Shown here: piece after piece, positions 1 through 8,448 of the stretch | Layout of the letters: every line of letters starts with the position of its first letter | Position numbering within the stretch: the first letter of the stretch is position 1 | DNA from: Phyllobacterium zundukense | GTDB taxonomy: Bacteria > Pseudomonadota > Alphaproteobacteria > Rhizobiales > Rhizobiaceae | DNA length: 64,000 bases | NCBI RefSeq assembly: GCF_025452195.1 | Contig: NZ_CP104973.1 | Coordinates: forward strand, 2,773,001 to 2,837,000 | Reading direction: 5' to 3' | The notes under the pieces: model-generated | What the model saw: the letters and a program-made list of their open reading frames with translations, nothing else | Told to the model about the DNA's origin: nothing | Database searches by the model: none | Made by a program: the position numbers and the translations under genes

Positions 1-233
1 AGACCGCAGTAAAACTCTGCCCCAATGTATTGGTGTGTTATTTGATGTCAGGCGAATATGACTATTTGTTGCGCATTGCTGCAAAAGACCTTGAGGATTA
101 CGAGCGGATACATAAATTCTGGTTGTCCGCCATGCCGCATGTTACCAAGATAAACTCATCCTTTGCTTTGCGGGAAGTGGCGGATCGCACCGGTCTGGGC
201 GTTGAAACGGCGCTTATAGAAACCGCCGGCTAG
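1..233 (+). CDS. Lrp/AsnC-family transcriptional regulator, C-terminal fragment
   Basis: The reading frame is open from the left edge of the window and ends at TAG 231-233, so the N-terminal helix-turn-helix lies outside. The visible ~76 residues fit the Lrp/AsnC ligand-binding (RAM) domain: a strand ending in CYLMSGEYDYLLRI, a helix (DLEDYERIHKFWLSAMPHV), then a final strand (TKINSSFALREV). The G-x-Y-D-Y-L-L pattern is typical of this domain, where effector amino acids bind between dimers. The target genes cannot be told from a fragment. The annotation as Lrp family is fairly safe; any specific member is not. Confidence 0.8.
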   Translation, partial: TAVKLCPNVLVCYLMSGEYDYLLRIAAKDLEDYERIHKFWLSAMPHVTKINSSFALREVADRTGLGVETALIETAG

Positions 234-279
234 CGCTAACTCGCGTCGTCACAACCAAATTACATCCCAGCGTTGAAAA

Positions 280-360
280 TTCTGCATCAGAATCGCAGTT
301 TCTTGCATAGGAATCGTACCTTCTTGCATGAGTTCGGGACTTTTCTGCGTAGGACGTGTC
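280..360. repeat. Degenerate ~21-bp tandem repeat, four units
   Basis: Units start near 280, 300, 321 and 342. Units 2 and 3 share TTCTTGCAT and unit 1 shares TTCTGCAT; the fourth (TTTCTGCGT) is the most diverged. A 21-base period is two helical turns, which would place each unit on the same DNA face. This could be an array of protein-binding sites or simply a decayed repeat; nothing in the sequence decides. Confidence 0.5.
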
Positions 361-420
361 CTGGATTTGGCTCCGGTCGTTCAAAATCGTTCTCTCTTAG
401 AACGTGTGACAATTTAAGCT

Positions 421-550
421 TTCACCCCCACCCGCAGCTTTGCTGCGACCTCCCCCATCCAGGGGGAGGTGGGGTGCCAAACCTGGTCACCTCTTCACCC
501 TCCGCCAATGTGGGGAGGGTCACTGCGCAGCAGTGGGGTGGGGGATATAA
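421..550. repeat. GC-rich interspersed palindromic repeat (family A, copy 1)
   Basis: The unit reads TCACCCCCACCCGCAG, a short stem, then CCTCCCCCAT..AGGGGGAGG, followed by a second stem with CCCTCC..GGGGAGGG and a closing GGGGTGGGGG. The reverse complement of 7789-7911 repeats the same order of blocks, so these are two copies in opposite orientation. Such elements are common between genes in rhizobial genomes. Confidence 0.75.
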
Positions 551-607
551 TGTCCTGAGCCGAAACCTTAAATTGTCACCACGACCTAGAGCAACTCCCC
601 GCAGTCG

Positions 608-964
608 TCACCCCGCTCTGAGTGCTTTTTTAACCTTCGCCGGTGCCTTGGCATGCCAGGCAAGCTTTATGCGATGTCCAAGTTCCGCGTCGGAAACAGC
701 CTCCAGATGCATGAGGATGTAGGGCCAGCCTTTGTAGTGATCGGTCTCGAAATAAATATTCGGAACGCTCTCCATCAGCAGCGGTTTCTCCTCCAGCGGG
801 CAATGGATTGCAAAGGTCTCCCAATCTTTCAAACGTCCGATGAATGAGGTCTTCACCTTCAACGAGGGTGTGCCATGGGTCGTGCTGCGCACAAGCTCGG
901 GCAGGTGCAGCGATTCGGCGATCGCCCAGATCCGCTCAAATGATTCATCGAGCGAGTTGGTCAT
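608..964 (-). CDS. MmcQ/YjbR family protein
   Basis: 118 residues, the usual size of the MmcQ/YjbR (CyaY-like fold) family, sometimes described as DNA-binding. The family's early motif is visible as TTHGTPSLKVKTSFIGRL (about residues 28-45), and the C-terminal helix ends in lysine-rich APAKVKKALRAG. The start codon overlaps the stop of the upstream cfa-type gene by four bases (ATGA), so the two are probably cotranscribed and translationally coupled. The biochemical role of the family is not settled. The assignment rests on overall pattern and length. Confidence 0.8.
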   Translation of the reverse strand: MTNSLDESFERIWAIAESLHLPELVRSTTHGTPSLKVKTSFIGRLKDWETFAIHCPLEEKPLLMESVPNIYFETDHYKGWPYILMHLEAVSDAELGHRIKLAWHAKAPAKVKKALRAG

Positions 965-2187
965 GATTTGTAAAACACCTGCCGCACGTCGATATATTCG
1001 GAGCGAAACCCCGCCTCACAATAAAACAGGTAGAACTCCCAGAGTTTTTTGAAGCGGCCATCGAAGCCGAGATTGCGCAGCTGGTCCCACGAGCCCCAGA
1101 AGCGCTGGCGCCATTCGGCCAGTGTGCGGGCGTAATCCTGCGGGAAGATATTTTCGCGGTAGAGGTCAAGGCCGAAATCCTTGCCCAGGCTTTTCAGCCT
1201 CTCCGGCGTCGGCAGCATCCCACCCGGAAAGACATAGCGTTGGATGAAATCGGGCCGTCTGCGATAGCGATCGAAGCTCTTGTCATTAATGGTGATGATC
1301 TGCATGCCGGCGCTGCCGCCCGGATTAAGGCAATCCTTGACCTTGCCGAAGAACACCGGCCAGTATTTTTCGCCAACCGCTTCGAACATCTCGATCGAGG
1401 CGATATGGTCATACTTGCCGGTCTCGTCGCGATAATCCTGAAATTTGATCTCGGCCATGCCTGAAAGCCCGGCCCTTTCGATGCGCTGCGTGGCATAGTC
1501 GAATTGCTCGCGGCTGATGGTCAGCCCGGTGACATGCGCGCCGATCTCACGCGCTGCATATTCGGCAAAGCCGCCCCAGCCACAGCCAATCTCCAGCACC
1601 CGCGACCCGGCAGTGATGCCGATATTGTTGGCGAGCGCCCGGTATTTCGCGGTCTGGGCGGCTTCGAGATCATTGACGCCTTCATCGAAGAGCGCCGAGG
1701 AATAGGTCATCGTCGGGTCGAGCCATTCGCGGTAGAAGGCATTGCCGAGATCGTAATGCGCCGAGATATTCTTGCGTGACCGGCCCCTCGTATTGTCATT
1801 GAGCCAATGGCGGAGGCGCTGTACGGCGTTGATAAACCAGTTGGAGCCGCCGGCGAGGTCTTCACCCACTTCTTCGTTGACGACGAAGAGCTCGAGAAAA
1901 GTGGTCACATCGGGGCTGTCCCAATCGCCGTCCATATAGGATTCGGCAACGCCGATGGTGCCGCCGGCAAAGGCTCTGCGCGGCAAGTTCCAGTTGTGAA
2001 GCACAACCGAGGCATCCGGGCCGTGCTGGCGCCCGCCCACCTTGAAGACGTTTCGGTCGGGCGTGGTGATGGTCAAGGTGCCGCGCGGCAGGTGCGCCGC
2101 AGCGCGCAGCGCCGCCTGCGCCTTGAGCGGCAGGCCTTTCAGCACTGTACTGACATTGTCCGGTGTCAGAAATCTTGTCTGGGTCAC
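961..2187 (-). CDS. cfa: Cyclopropane-fatty-acyl-phospholipid synthase family SAM methyltransferase
   Basis: 408 residues. CFA synthases add a methylene group from S-adenosylmethionine to the double bond of an unsaturated acyl chain in membrane phospholipid. Two family signatures are clear: AHYDLGNAFYREWLDPTMTYS as a near-continuous motif at about residues 143-163, and the SAM-binding loop VLEIGCGWGGFAEYAA at 197-212. The start is GTG at 2187, preceded by GGGGAT. Rhizobial genomes often carry several cfa-like paralogs, not all of which make cyclopropane lipids, so the exact product is inferred. The YjbR-like gene follows with a four-base overlap. Confidence 0.85.
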   Translation of the reverse strand: MTQTRFLTPDNVSTVLKGLPLKAQAALRAAAHLPRGTLTITTPDRNVFKVGGRQHGPDASVVLHNWNLPRRAFAGGTIGVAESYMDGDWDSPDVTTFLELFVVNEEVGEDLAGGSNWFINAVQRLRHWLNDNTRGRSRKNISAHYDLGNAFYREWLDPTMTYSSALFDEGVNDLEAAQTAKYRALANNIGITAGSRVLEIGCGWGGFAEYAAREIGAHVTGLTISREQFDYATQRIERAGLSGMAEIKFQDYRDETGKYDHIASIEMFEAVGEKYWPVFFGKVKDCLNPGGSAGMQIITINDKSFDRYRRRPDFIQRYVFPGGMLPTPERLKSLGKDFGLDLYRENIFPQDYARTLAEWRQRFWGSWDQLRNLGFDGRFKKLWEFYLFYCEAGFRSEYIDVRQVFYKS

Positions 2188-2664
2188 CGCATCCCCGGTA
2201 TCGTCTGATTCAGCATCTGTCTAACTATCCCGCACCCCTTCGCCATTATTCACGGGAATGTCACAAATGTTCAAGTTGATTTTTGTTGGGCAGTGTTTTC
2301 GCACAACTGGAATGAGACAACTTGCGTTTGCAATTGGCGATTGAACATGGGCTACGCGATATCGTGAAGCTGCACCGGATTTTTGATCTTCGTCATGCGG
2401 CGATCCGGCACCGGCCACGAGCGTGGTACTGGAAAACTCATTTTGAGCAATAGACTAAAGTATAATATCCGAAAACACGTAGAAGTTGTTATGTGATTAT
2501 TTGGTAACAGGCGGCATATTATTTTTGTCAAAATTGGATTTACTTTGCGTTTCGACCTGAACGCTTCTTGACCGGAAGCGAGCTCCACATCATGTTAACC
2601 AAACGCCCCTCCCAATTAGTAGGGGTCATTTTTATGTGATCAATTAATGAAGGAAATTTTTTAC
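2188..2664. other. Divergent intergenic region between cfa and the pilus operon
   Basis: This 477-base gap is AT-richer than its surroundings, especially 2450-2660, and must hold the promoters for cfa (leftward) and for the pilus operon (rightward). I see no convincing gene or terminator and cannot name a promoter with confidence. Confidence 0.5.
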
Positions 2665-3171
2665 ATGACATCTCGTTTCCCCATACGCATCGCATGCGCC
2701 GCTGTCCTTGCGGCCTCATTCGGATTGACCGGCTCTGCATTTGCCGCATCCAAGACTGGAAATCTCAATGTAAAGCTCACGATTGAAGAGGGCTGCAGTG
2801 TTTTCTCGAACAACACCGATATTTCGCTGGATTTCGGTACCTGGACGACGCTGAGTCAGAATATCGATGAATCAGCAAGTTTCGATGTCGCATGCAGTGG
2901 CGACACCGGTTTTACGGTTGGTCTTGATAGGGGGGCGGGCGGAACTGCGATCGCCGATCGTAAACTGACCAGTGGCACCAATAAGATTGGCTATAATCTC
3001 TACACCGATGCCAGCCGCGTCACTGTTTGGGATACGCAGACATTTGCTAAAGCAGCGGCGCCCGGCAACCTCACCAAAGTGACAATATTCGGCCGGGTGG
3101 CCACGTCGGCGACAATTCCGGCGGCTGGCACCTATTTGGATACAGTCAAGATAACCCTGACCGCAAAATAA
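2665..3171 (+). CDS. Spore coat U (SCPU) domain pilin subunit, archaic chaperone-usher pilus
   Basis: 168 residues with a signal peptide ending near AFA|ASK. The mature part matches the SCPU domain: paired cysteines (GCSVFS and VACSG), the LDFGTW strand, an IGYNLYTD motif, VTVWD, and a C-terminal strand GTYLDTVKITLTAK. SCPU proteins are the structural subunits of archaic chaperone-usher fibres such as Acinetobacter Csu. I prefer ATG 2665 to ATG 2647 because AAGGAA lies just upstream of the former and it gives a standard signal peptide. It is the first gene of a four-gene operon with a chaperone and an usher. It is probably the major subunit. Confidence 0.85.
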   Translation: MTSRFPIRIACAAVLAASFGLTGSAFAASKTGNLNVKLTIEEGCSVFSNNTDISLDFGTWTTLSQNIDESASFDVACSGDTGFTVGLDRGAGGTAIADRKLTSGTNKIGYNLYTDASRVTVWDTQTFAKAAAPGNLTKVTIFGRVATSATIPAAGTYLDTVKITLTAK

Positions 3172-3197
3172 CCACCCGCACATCACAGGAGGACGCC

Positions 3198-3914
3198 ATG
3201 CGATCCTTGTTATACGGCATGGGCCTTCTTGGCCTGTGCGCGTTGCAAACCAGTGTGGCCGGTGCGTCCTCCCTGCAGGTTTCACCCACCCGCCTGGAAA
3301 AGGTGCTGCCGGAAACTGCTGGCGTCATCACGCTCAGGAATGGCGGCGACAAGCCTATGAAGGTTCAGGTGCGGGTGTTCCGCTGGAGCCAGGTCATGGG
3401 TATCGAAAGGCTCGATCCGACAACCGACGTGGTCGCCAGCCCACCTGTGGCGCAGGTTGGCGCCAACAATCAATATATCTTGCGCGTCGTGCGTGTGAGC
3501 AAGAAGCCGGTCGCCATCGAGGAAAGCTACCGCGTCCTGATCGATGAGTTGCCGGATCCCTCGCAGATGAAGAATGGCAACGTCAATTTCACGGTGCGGT
3601 TTTCCTTGCCTGTGTTCTTCAGGGCGGCCGAGACGCCGGCGGGCCAGGTGACCTGGAATATCCGGCGGGGCAATGGCGGCTATCTCTTGTCGGGAACCAA
3701 CACCGGCGCGACAAAGCTGCGCGTGAAGGATGTTCAGCTCCTGCAGAACAGCAGGATCATTGCCATCAAGAAAGACGTTGCGGGCTATGTAACCGCCGGC
3801 GGCTCGGCACAGTTCGAGCTTGGCAGTGCAAAAGGCCTGGCTGCCGGTCCCGCCATCCTGAAGCTCGACACGGACAAAGGGCCGGTAGAAGCCAATGTCG
3901 ATGTCAGCAATTAG
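3198..3914 (+). CDS. Periplasmic fimbrial chaperone (PapD-like)
   Basis: 238 residues with a signal peptide ending near VAGA. It holds the two immunoglobulin-like domains of pilus chaperones: an N-terminal domain with SLQVSPTRLEKV and the TLRNGGDKPMKVQVRVF strand, then the middle YRVLIDELP stretch that marks the family in place of the classical RxxxxxLP. It would stabilise SCPU subunits by donor-strand complementation and hand them to the usher. A strong ribosome site AGGAGG stands six bases before the ATG. It lies 26 bases after the pilin, and its last 20 bases overlap the usher gene. Confidence 0.88.
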   Translation: MRSLLYGMGLLGLCALQTSVAGASSLQVSPTRLEKVLPETAGVITLRNGGDKPMKVQVRVFRWSQVMGIERLDPTTDVVASPPVAQVGANNQYILRVVRVSKKPVAIEESYRVLIDELPDPSQMKNGNVNFTVRFSLPVFFRAAETPAGQVTWNIRRGNGGYLLSGTNTGATKLRVKDVQLLQNSRIIAIKKDVAGYVTAGGSAQFELGSAKGLAAGPAILKLDTDKGPVEANVDVSN

Positions 3915-6339
3915 CCGCGGCTCGTTAGCCCTGTGCCTTTCTGTCGGTCTTATCGGGGCAGGGCAGGCGCAAGAGCTGCCCGCCGATCCGCCCTCCGATC
4001 CACTTGTCACCGCAGCAACCGAAGTCCGCGGCGCGCAAGGGCTGCAGCTTGCCGTTTTCATCAATGACGCGAACACGGATTTTGTCGGCACGTTCGAACA
4101 ATTGCCGGATGGCAGCCTCACGGCGAAGCCGGATGAACTGGAAGAGGTCGGCATCAAGCCGCTCAAGGCAGCGATCAGGCGGGACGGGTCAATCCACCTC
4201 AATGATCTGCCCGGCGTCGAATATCACGTCGTGCCGGAAACGCAGAGCATCTATGTGACCGCGACCGATGCGGCGCGTGTGCCGCGCAAGATCGATCTCG
4301 ATGCCGAACGCAGCGAACGCGAGCGCCCGAAGCCCACGTCGAGCACGGGCGCGGTACTCAATTATACGCTCTATTCAAGCTCGAACGATCTGACCGATGC
4401 GGATATCAAGCCGTTTCAGGGCATCTCCGGCGGCTTCGACGCCCGGTTTTTCAGCCCGCTTGGCACGGTCAATCAATCGTTTACGGCCAGTCTTTCCGAC
4501 GGCGAACTCCAAGGCTTCAAGCGCCTCAACACGACATGGAACTATTCTGACCCGGAACGGATGATCACCTATAATGCCGGCGATTTCGTTACCCGCAGCC
4601 TGCCGTGGACCCGCTCGGTCTATCTCGGCGGCATGCAGGTAGAACGTAACTTTGCCTTGCGCTCCGATTTGGTGACGCTGCCCATGCCGGTCGTCTCGGG
4701 CTCGGCGGCCGTGCCTTCGACGCTTGAAGTCTACTCGCAAAATGTAAAGACCTATACGTCCGACATTCCGGCGGGTCCGTTCGAACTTGCCAACCTTCCA
4801 GTCATTACCGGTTCCGGCGAGGCGCAGGTCGTCATCCGCGACACGCTCGGCCGCGAGACAAGGACCACCTTGCCCTTCTACACGGCGAGCGAACAGCTCG
4901 CCAAGGGATTGATCGATTTCTCGGCGGAGGTCGGTTTTCCGCGCCGTAACTACGGCAGCGAATCCAATGACTATGCCAGCGATATCTTCGGCACGGCGAC
5001 CATGCGCTATGGCCTGACCAACTGGTTGACGCTGGAGGGACACGCGGAAGGCGGCGCTGAACTTTTGAATGGCGGTATCGGCGCGACTTTTCCGCTCGGC
5101 CGCTGGGGCGCGACATCGCTTGCCGCCGCCGGCAGCCAGCACGACGGGCAAACCGGCACGCTGCTCAATGGCTCGCTCGAATTGCGCTATGATGATTTTT
5201 CGCTCTATGGCCGCATGCAGCGCAGCTACGGCAATTATCACGACATCGCTTCGGTGAGTGCCGATAACGAGCGCATTCGCGAACAGTATAATTATTACTA
5301 TCCAGGTTCGCGTACTTTCTCGGCTCGTATGCCGCGCACGGTGGATCAGGTGAGCCTGAGCCTGCCGACGCTGTTCAGCCGCTCCAACATCAACCTGTCC
5401 TTTACCCAGATCGAAACGGATGGCGGCGACAAAACCCGCACGGCCAGCACGTCCTATAGCACTTCGCTGTGGAAGAACGCTTCGTTCTACGCCTCTGCCT
5501 TCAAGGATCTCGACGACAGCAACAGTTTCGGCGTCTATGCCGGTCTCTCAGTATCCTTTGACAATGATATTTATGGCTCGACTGGCGTTGACCAGAACGG
5601 CAAGGACATTGCCGGTTTCGCCGAAGTTTCAAAGTCGGCGACCCGCGAGGAAGGAAGCTACGGCTGGAACGTGCGCACGAGCGAAGGCAAGACGGCCAAC
5701 CGCTCGGCCGGCGGCAATTATCGCAGCAAATATGCGCGCGTCGATGGCTGGGTCCAGCAATATGGCGATGCCATTCGCGCCAGTGGCTCGGTCGACGGCG
5801 CCATTGCCGTAGCCGGCGGCGGTGTCTTCGCCACAAACCGCATCGATGATGCCTTTGCCGTCGTGGATGTCGGTGCGGCCAATGTCGAGGTGAGATCGCG
5901 CAACAATGTGGTCGGATATACCAATAGCAGCGGGCGGCTGATCGTACCGGATCTCAATTCCTGGGACCCGAACCAGATCGATATCGACCCGCAAAACCTG
6001 CCAGTCGATGCCGTGGTGCGCGATACCCGCACGGTGGTGGTGCCGGCCAACAACGGCGGTGTGGTCGTGGACTTCCACGTCAAGGAGGCCGCGGCCGCGG
6101 CGCTGGTCGGGCTGACCGATGCGGGAGGCAAGCCGCTCGCTGCTGGTCTCCTTGGCCGGATCGATGGGTCGGATGCGACATTCGTCGTCGGCTATGATGG
6201 CGAGGCCTTTATCGAGGGGCTCTCGCGCAACAACAGCGTGACCGTGGAATTCGTCAATGGTCAGACCTGCCATGCGGCTTTCGCCTATAGCCCGCAGCCG
6301 GGAACCCAGGTCGCAATCAGAAATGTGGTGTGTCAATGA
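3895..6339 (+). CDS. Fimbrial outer-membrane usher protein
   Basis: 814 residues, the expected length for a usher. A signal peptide ends near GQAQ, followed by an N-terminal periplasmic domain, a long beta-barrel rich in aromatic and alternating residues (roughly 150-650, with NAGDFVTRSLPWTRSVYLGG and SGSAAVPSTLEVY typical of the barrel/plug), and C-terminal Ig-like domains ending with a cysteine pair (TCHAAF...VVCQ). Ushers form the pore through which chaperone-subunit complexes are assembled into the fibre. The start overlaps the chaperone by 20 bases; the stop overlaps the next gene by four bases, so the operon is tightly coupled. Confidence 0.92.
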   Translation: MSMSAISRGSLALCLSVGLIGAGQAQELPADPPSDPLVTAATEVRGAQGLQLAVFINDANTDFVGTFEQLPDGSLTAKPDELEEVGIKPLKAAIRRDGSIHLNDLPGVEYHVVPETQSIYVTATDAARVPRKIDLDAERSERERPKPTSSTGAVLNYTLYSSSNDLTDADIKPFQGISGGFDARFFSPLGTVNQSFTASLSDGELQGFKRLNTTWNYSDPERMITYNAGDFVTRSLPWTRSVYLGGMQVERNFALRSDLVTLPMPVVSGSAAVPSTLEVYSQNVKTYTSDIPAGPFELANLPVITGSGEAQVVIRDTLGRETRTTLPFYTASEQLAKGLIDFSAEVGFPRRNYGSESNDYASDIFGTATMRYGLTNWLTLEGHAEGGAELLNGGIGATFPLGRWGATSLAAAGSQHDGQTGTLLNGSLELRYDDFSLYGRMQRSYGNYHDIASVSADNERIREQYNYYYPGSRTFSARMPRTVDQVSLSLPTLFSRSNINLSFTQIETDGGDKTRTASTSYSTSLWKNASFYASAFKDLDDSNSFGVYAGLSVSFDNDIYGSTGVDQNGKDIAGFAEVSKSATREEGSYGWNVRTSEGKTANRSAGGNYRSKYARVDGWVQQYGDAIRASGSVDGAIAVAGGGVFATNRIDDAFAVVDVGAANVEVRSRNNVVGYTNSSGRLIVPDLNSWDPNQIDIDPQNLPVDAVVRDTRTVVVPANNGGVVVDFHVKEAAAAALVGLTDAGGKPLAAGLLGRIDGSDATFVVGYDGEAFIEGLSRNNSVTVEFVNGQTCHAAFAYSPQPGTQVAIRNVVCQ

Positions 6340-7317
6340 AACGATTTTTGCTGCCGCTGATGTGTCTGTTCGTCCTGTTCTTGGCATCGGGAACCGCGTC
6401 GGCGGAAACTAGGTGCACGTTCAGCAGATCAGGCGGGCTCGATTTCGGTAACTTGGATCCACTGCTGGGGCGCAGTTTCAACCAAAAGATGCAGATCGAT
6501 GCGAATTGCAGAATCGTTCGTGATTGTCAGCGTTCTGGGGTTGTTTCAGCAGCCCGTCCGCGTATGCATGTCACTTGGCGCGGGAACCGGCGGCACAGAT
6601 ACGAACTGGCGTTATATGGTGGGACCCAACAATAAAAAGATCCGATATCAGCTTTATGGGCAGGCAAATCACGTAAATCCCTACAAGGTAGGCACGTCTG
6701 TTGCCAACAACATGACGTTGGGCTTTTCCCTTATAAAATTATTCCAGTGGGTGCCAAGCAATTCAGACTTCGATATACATGGATGGATACCCGATCAAAC
6801 CGGCCTCGAAGAAGGGGTATATACGGATATGATTCAGGCTTCGTTCCGTTACGACGAAGGGGCAGGCACTGATTGCAGCTTCACGAGCGGCAAGACAGCA
6901 ACGGCAAGTTTTCAGGTCCGTGTACAGGTGAAGCCGTTTTGTGCATTGGATGTCAGTCAGCATATCGACTTTGGGTCATGGCAGGATCTGGACAAGCCCC
7001 GTGATCAAGAGGGCGCAGTTACAGTAAACTGCGACAAGAACACGAGCTATTCGCTTAAACTCGGATGGGGTGGCCAGGGCGATGCGGGCAATACACGCAA
7101 TATGGCGAACGGCAGTGAAAAGATCAGCTATAATCTTTTCTCGGACAAACAGCGAAGCGTACTCTGGGGCGATAAAGATGGGGGTAAGGTCCCGAGTGCT
7201 CTGACAAGCGACGGCAATAAAAAGACCTTTCCCGTCTACGCGCGTGTCCCGACGCAGAAGACGCCATCGCCGGGAACCTATACGGATAACGTCGTGGTTA
7301 CGCTCGAGTATAAATGA
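6336..7317 (+). pseudogene. Two-domain SCPU tip-like pilin, frameshifted
   Basis: Two overlapping frames together make one protein. The first starts at ATG 6336 (four-base overlap with the usher stop; a GTG at 6330 is also possible), has a signal peptide ending GTASA and the first SCPU half to QIDANC near 6509. The rest continues one frame over, from about 6525, with PVRVCMSLGAGTGG and a second SCPU domain (CALDVSQHIDFGSW...KISYNLFSD...GTYTDNVVVTLEYK) to TGA 7317. The length is 3n+1, so one extra base between about 6510 and 6545 explains it. In archaic pilus operons a two-domain subunit like this is normally the tip adhesin. It may be a real null mutation, phase variation or a sequence error. 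Confidence 0.8.
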
Positions 7318-7939
7318 CACAGGTGACTTGAAAACCGGAGGGGTTTGCCTGCAATGACGCAGCAACGTTCCGGTTGATTCGGCCAGCGAGAACCGTTCCC
7401 CCCGCGGGCAAATACATTGCTCGAAGCTGTCGCAGTCGCTCGATGTTTGGCGATGCTGGAATGCCGGCGACATGCAGCACCGCAGTCAGCCAATTCTAGG
7501 AATAGGGGGAAGAAAAGCAAAAGGCCGGGAGCTACCCGACCTTCCTAAGCTTACCTCGACACCAGTGCCAGTACATCCGTGGTCAAAAATGGAAATAAGC
7601 TATTCGCTATAATCAAACACTAGCTTGCCATTGCGACGAATTGATGACGCATGGCAGGAAATCTGAAAGCGCGTACGCCGTACAAATCGCGCTTGAGAAC
7701 AAGGTGAATGATCAAGGTAAAGACGGGGTTAATGGATCCAGACAAATTCAACCTAAAGCCTTTCAGGTTCTGATTGATAACAGTACTTCACCCCACCCCG
7801 GACCTTTGGTCCGACCCTCCCCATCAAGGGGAGGGTGGAAAGCGGCCGGCTGGGCACCCCTACCTCCCCCTAGATGGGGGAGGTCGCGGCGAAACTGCGG
7901 GTGGGGGTGAGATCAACAACTTCTTGAATAAATGAAGGT
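7318..7939. other. Intergenic region with weak hairpin and a palindromic repeat
   Basis: After the pilus operon there is a modest hairpin at 7521-7545 (AAGGCCGGG / CCCGACCTT) that may end transcription, though it lacks a good T-run. Positions 7789-7911 hold repeat family A copy 2. An open frame at 7641-7910 is mostly made of that repeat and has no coding look, so I do not call a gene. Confidence 0.5.
7789..7911. repeat. GC-rich interspersed palindromic repeat (family A, copy 2)
   Basis: Read on the minus strand it begins CTCACCCCCACCCGCAG and continues CGACCTCCCCCATC..AGGGGGAGG, matching copy 1 at 421-550 block for block. The left half on the plus strand adds a second stem with CCCTCCCC and GGGGAGGG. 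Confidence 0.75.
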
Positions 7940-8338
7940 CTAAGCAGGGCCAAGCAGCACATCGGAAGGTCCGCGCGTGCGGTCGCAGCGATAGCGCACC
8001 TCGTAGCGCGGATCGAGGATAAGGGTGACATCCTGCGCGGTGCAGTTGCGCTCGGTAGACCGCAAATATTGCTCGGCAGCATCGCGGTAGACGACGGGAG
8101 GTGTGGAACCGAGACCAAGTCCTTTAACAAACCCTTGCGTTGCCGAAGCGCTGCCTGCCGGTCCGATCATTAGCCGGCTTTGCGCGATGTTGTCATAGAT
8201 TGTGTATCTGTCGCCATTGGCTGCTTTGTATTGCTGGGGCGAAATTCCCGCATAATTATCCTTGGCGTATGAAATTGCGGCGCATCCTGCCAATGCAGCC
8301 AGTAACATCGGGGCAATCGTTCGAAACAACGTTCTCAT
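7940..8338 (-). CDS. Hypothetical lipoprotein
   Basis: About 132 residues. The N-terminus has a short charged stretch, a hydrophobic core and the lipobox LAALAGC, so the protein is probably lipidated and membrane-anchored. The remainder contains a YDNIAQSRLMIG stretch and two later cysteines (RNCTAQD, RYRCDR) that could form a disulfide. I chose ATG 8338 over an in-frame TTG six bases earlier because GAGGAG sits eight bases upstream. I do not recognise a named family. A palindromic repeat (8371-8437) separates it from nnr; both point left. Confidence 0.75.
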   Translation of the reverse strand: MRTLFRTIAPMLLAALAGCAAISYAKDNYAGISPQQYKAANGDRYTIYDNIAQSRLMIGPAGSASATQGFVKGLGLGSTPPVVYRDAAEQYLRSTERNCTAQDVTLILDPRYEVRYRCDRTRGPSDVLLGPA

Positions 8339-8370
8339 AATCAAATCTCCTCAATCCCAAGATTCACGCT

Positions 8371-8437
8371 CTGACGCGGCGAAAATGGTGTTTTTCTGCG
8401 CTCCGGTGCTCGAAAACCACCATTTTCGCCGTGTCAG
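8371..8437. repeat. Inverted repeat, 'GCTCCGGTGCTCGAAAACCAC' type (family B, copy 1)
   Basis: The arms CTGACGCGGCGAAAATGGTG and CACCATTTTCGCCGTGTCAG pair around a centre containing GCGCTCCGGTGCTCGAAAAC. The same centre recurs at 35705-35793, 44245-44332 and 54823-54899, always between genes. Confidence 0.8.
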
Positions 8438-8448
8438 AACTGGAACCA

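Larger units (their letters stand above)
234..607. other. Intergenic region with short tandem repeats and a palindromic repeat
   Basis: No convincing gene lies here. Positions 280-360 hold four degenerate direct repeats of about 20-21 bases built on TTCTTGCATnnGAATCGnA. Positions 421-550 hold a GC-rich repeat that recurs in opposite orientation at 7789-7911. An open frame from 273 crosses both and runs antisense into the YjbR-like gene, so I do not treat it as coding. Confidence 0.6.

Noticed and set aside
280..360. CRISPR array
   Set aside because: The four repeats are adjacent without spacers and too degenerate; no cas gene is in the window.
273..722. 149-codon open frame with apparent heptad repeats
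   Set aside because: The heptads reflect the 21-base DNA repeats; the frame then crosses a palindromic repeat and runs antisense into the YjbR-like gene.
7641..7910. 89-codon open frame after the pilus operon
   Set aside because: Its second half is repeat family A and the first half shows no ribosome site or domain.
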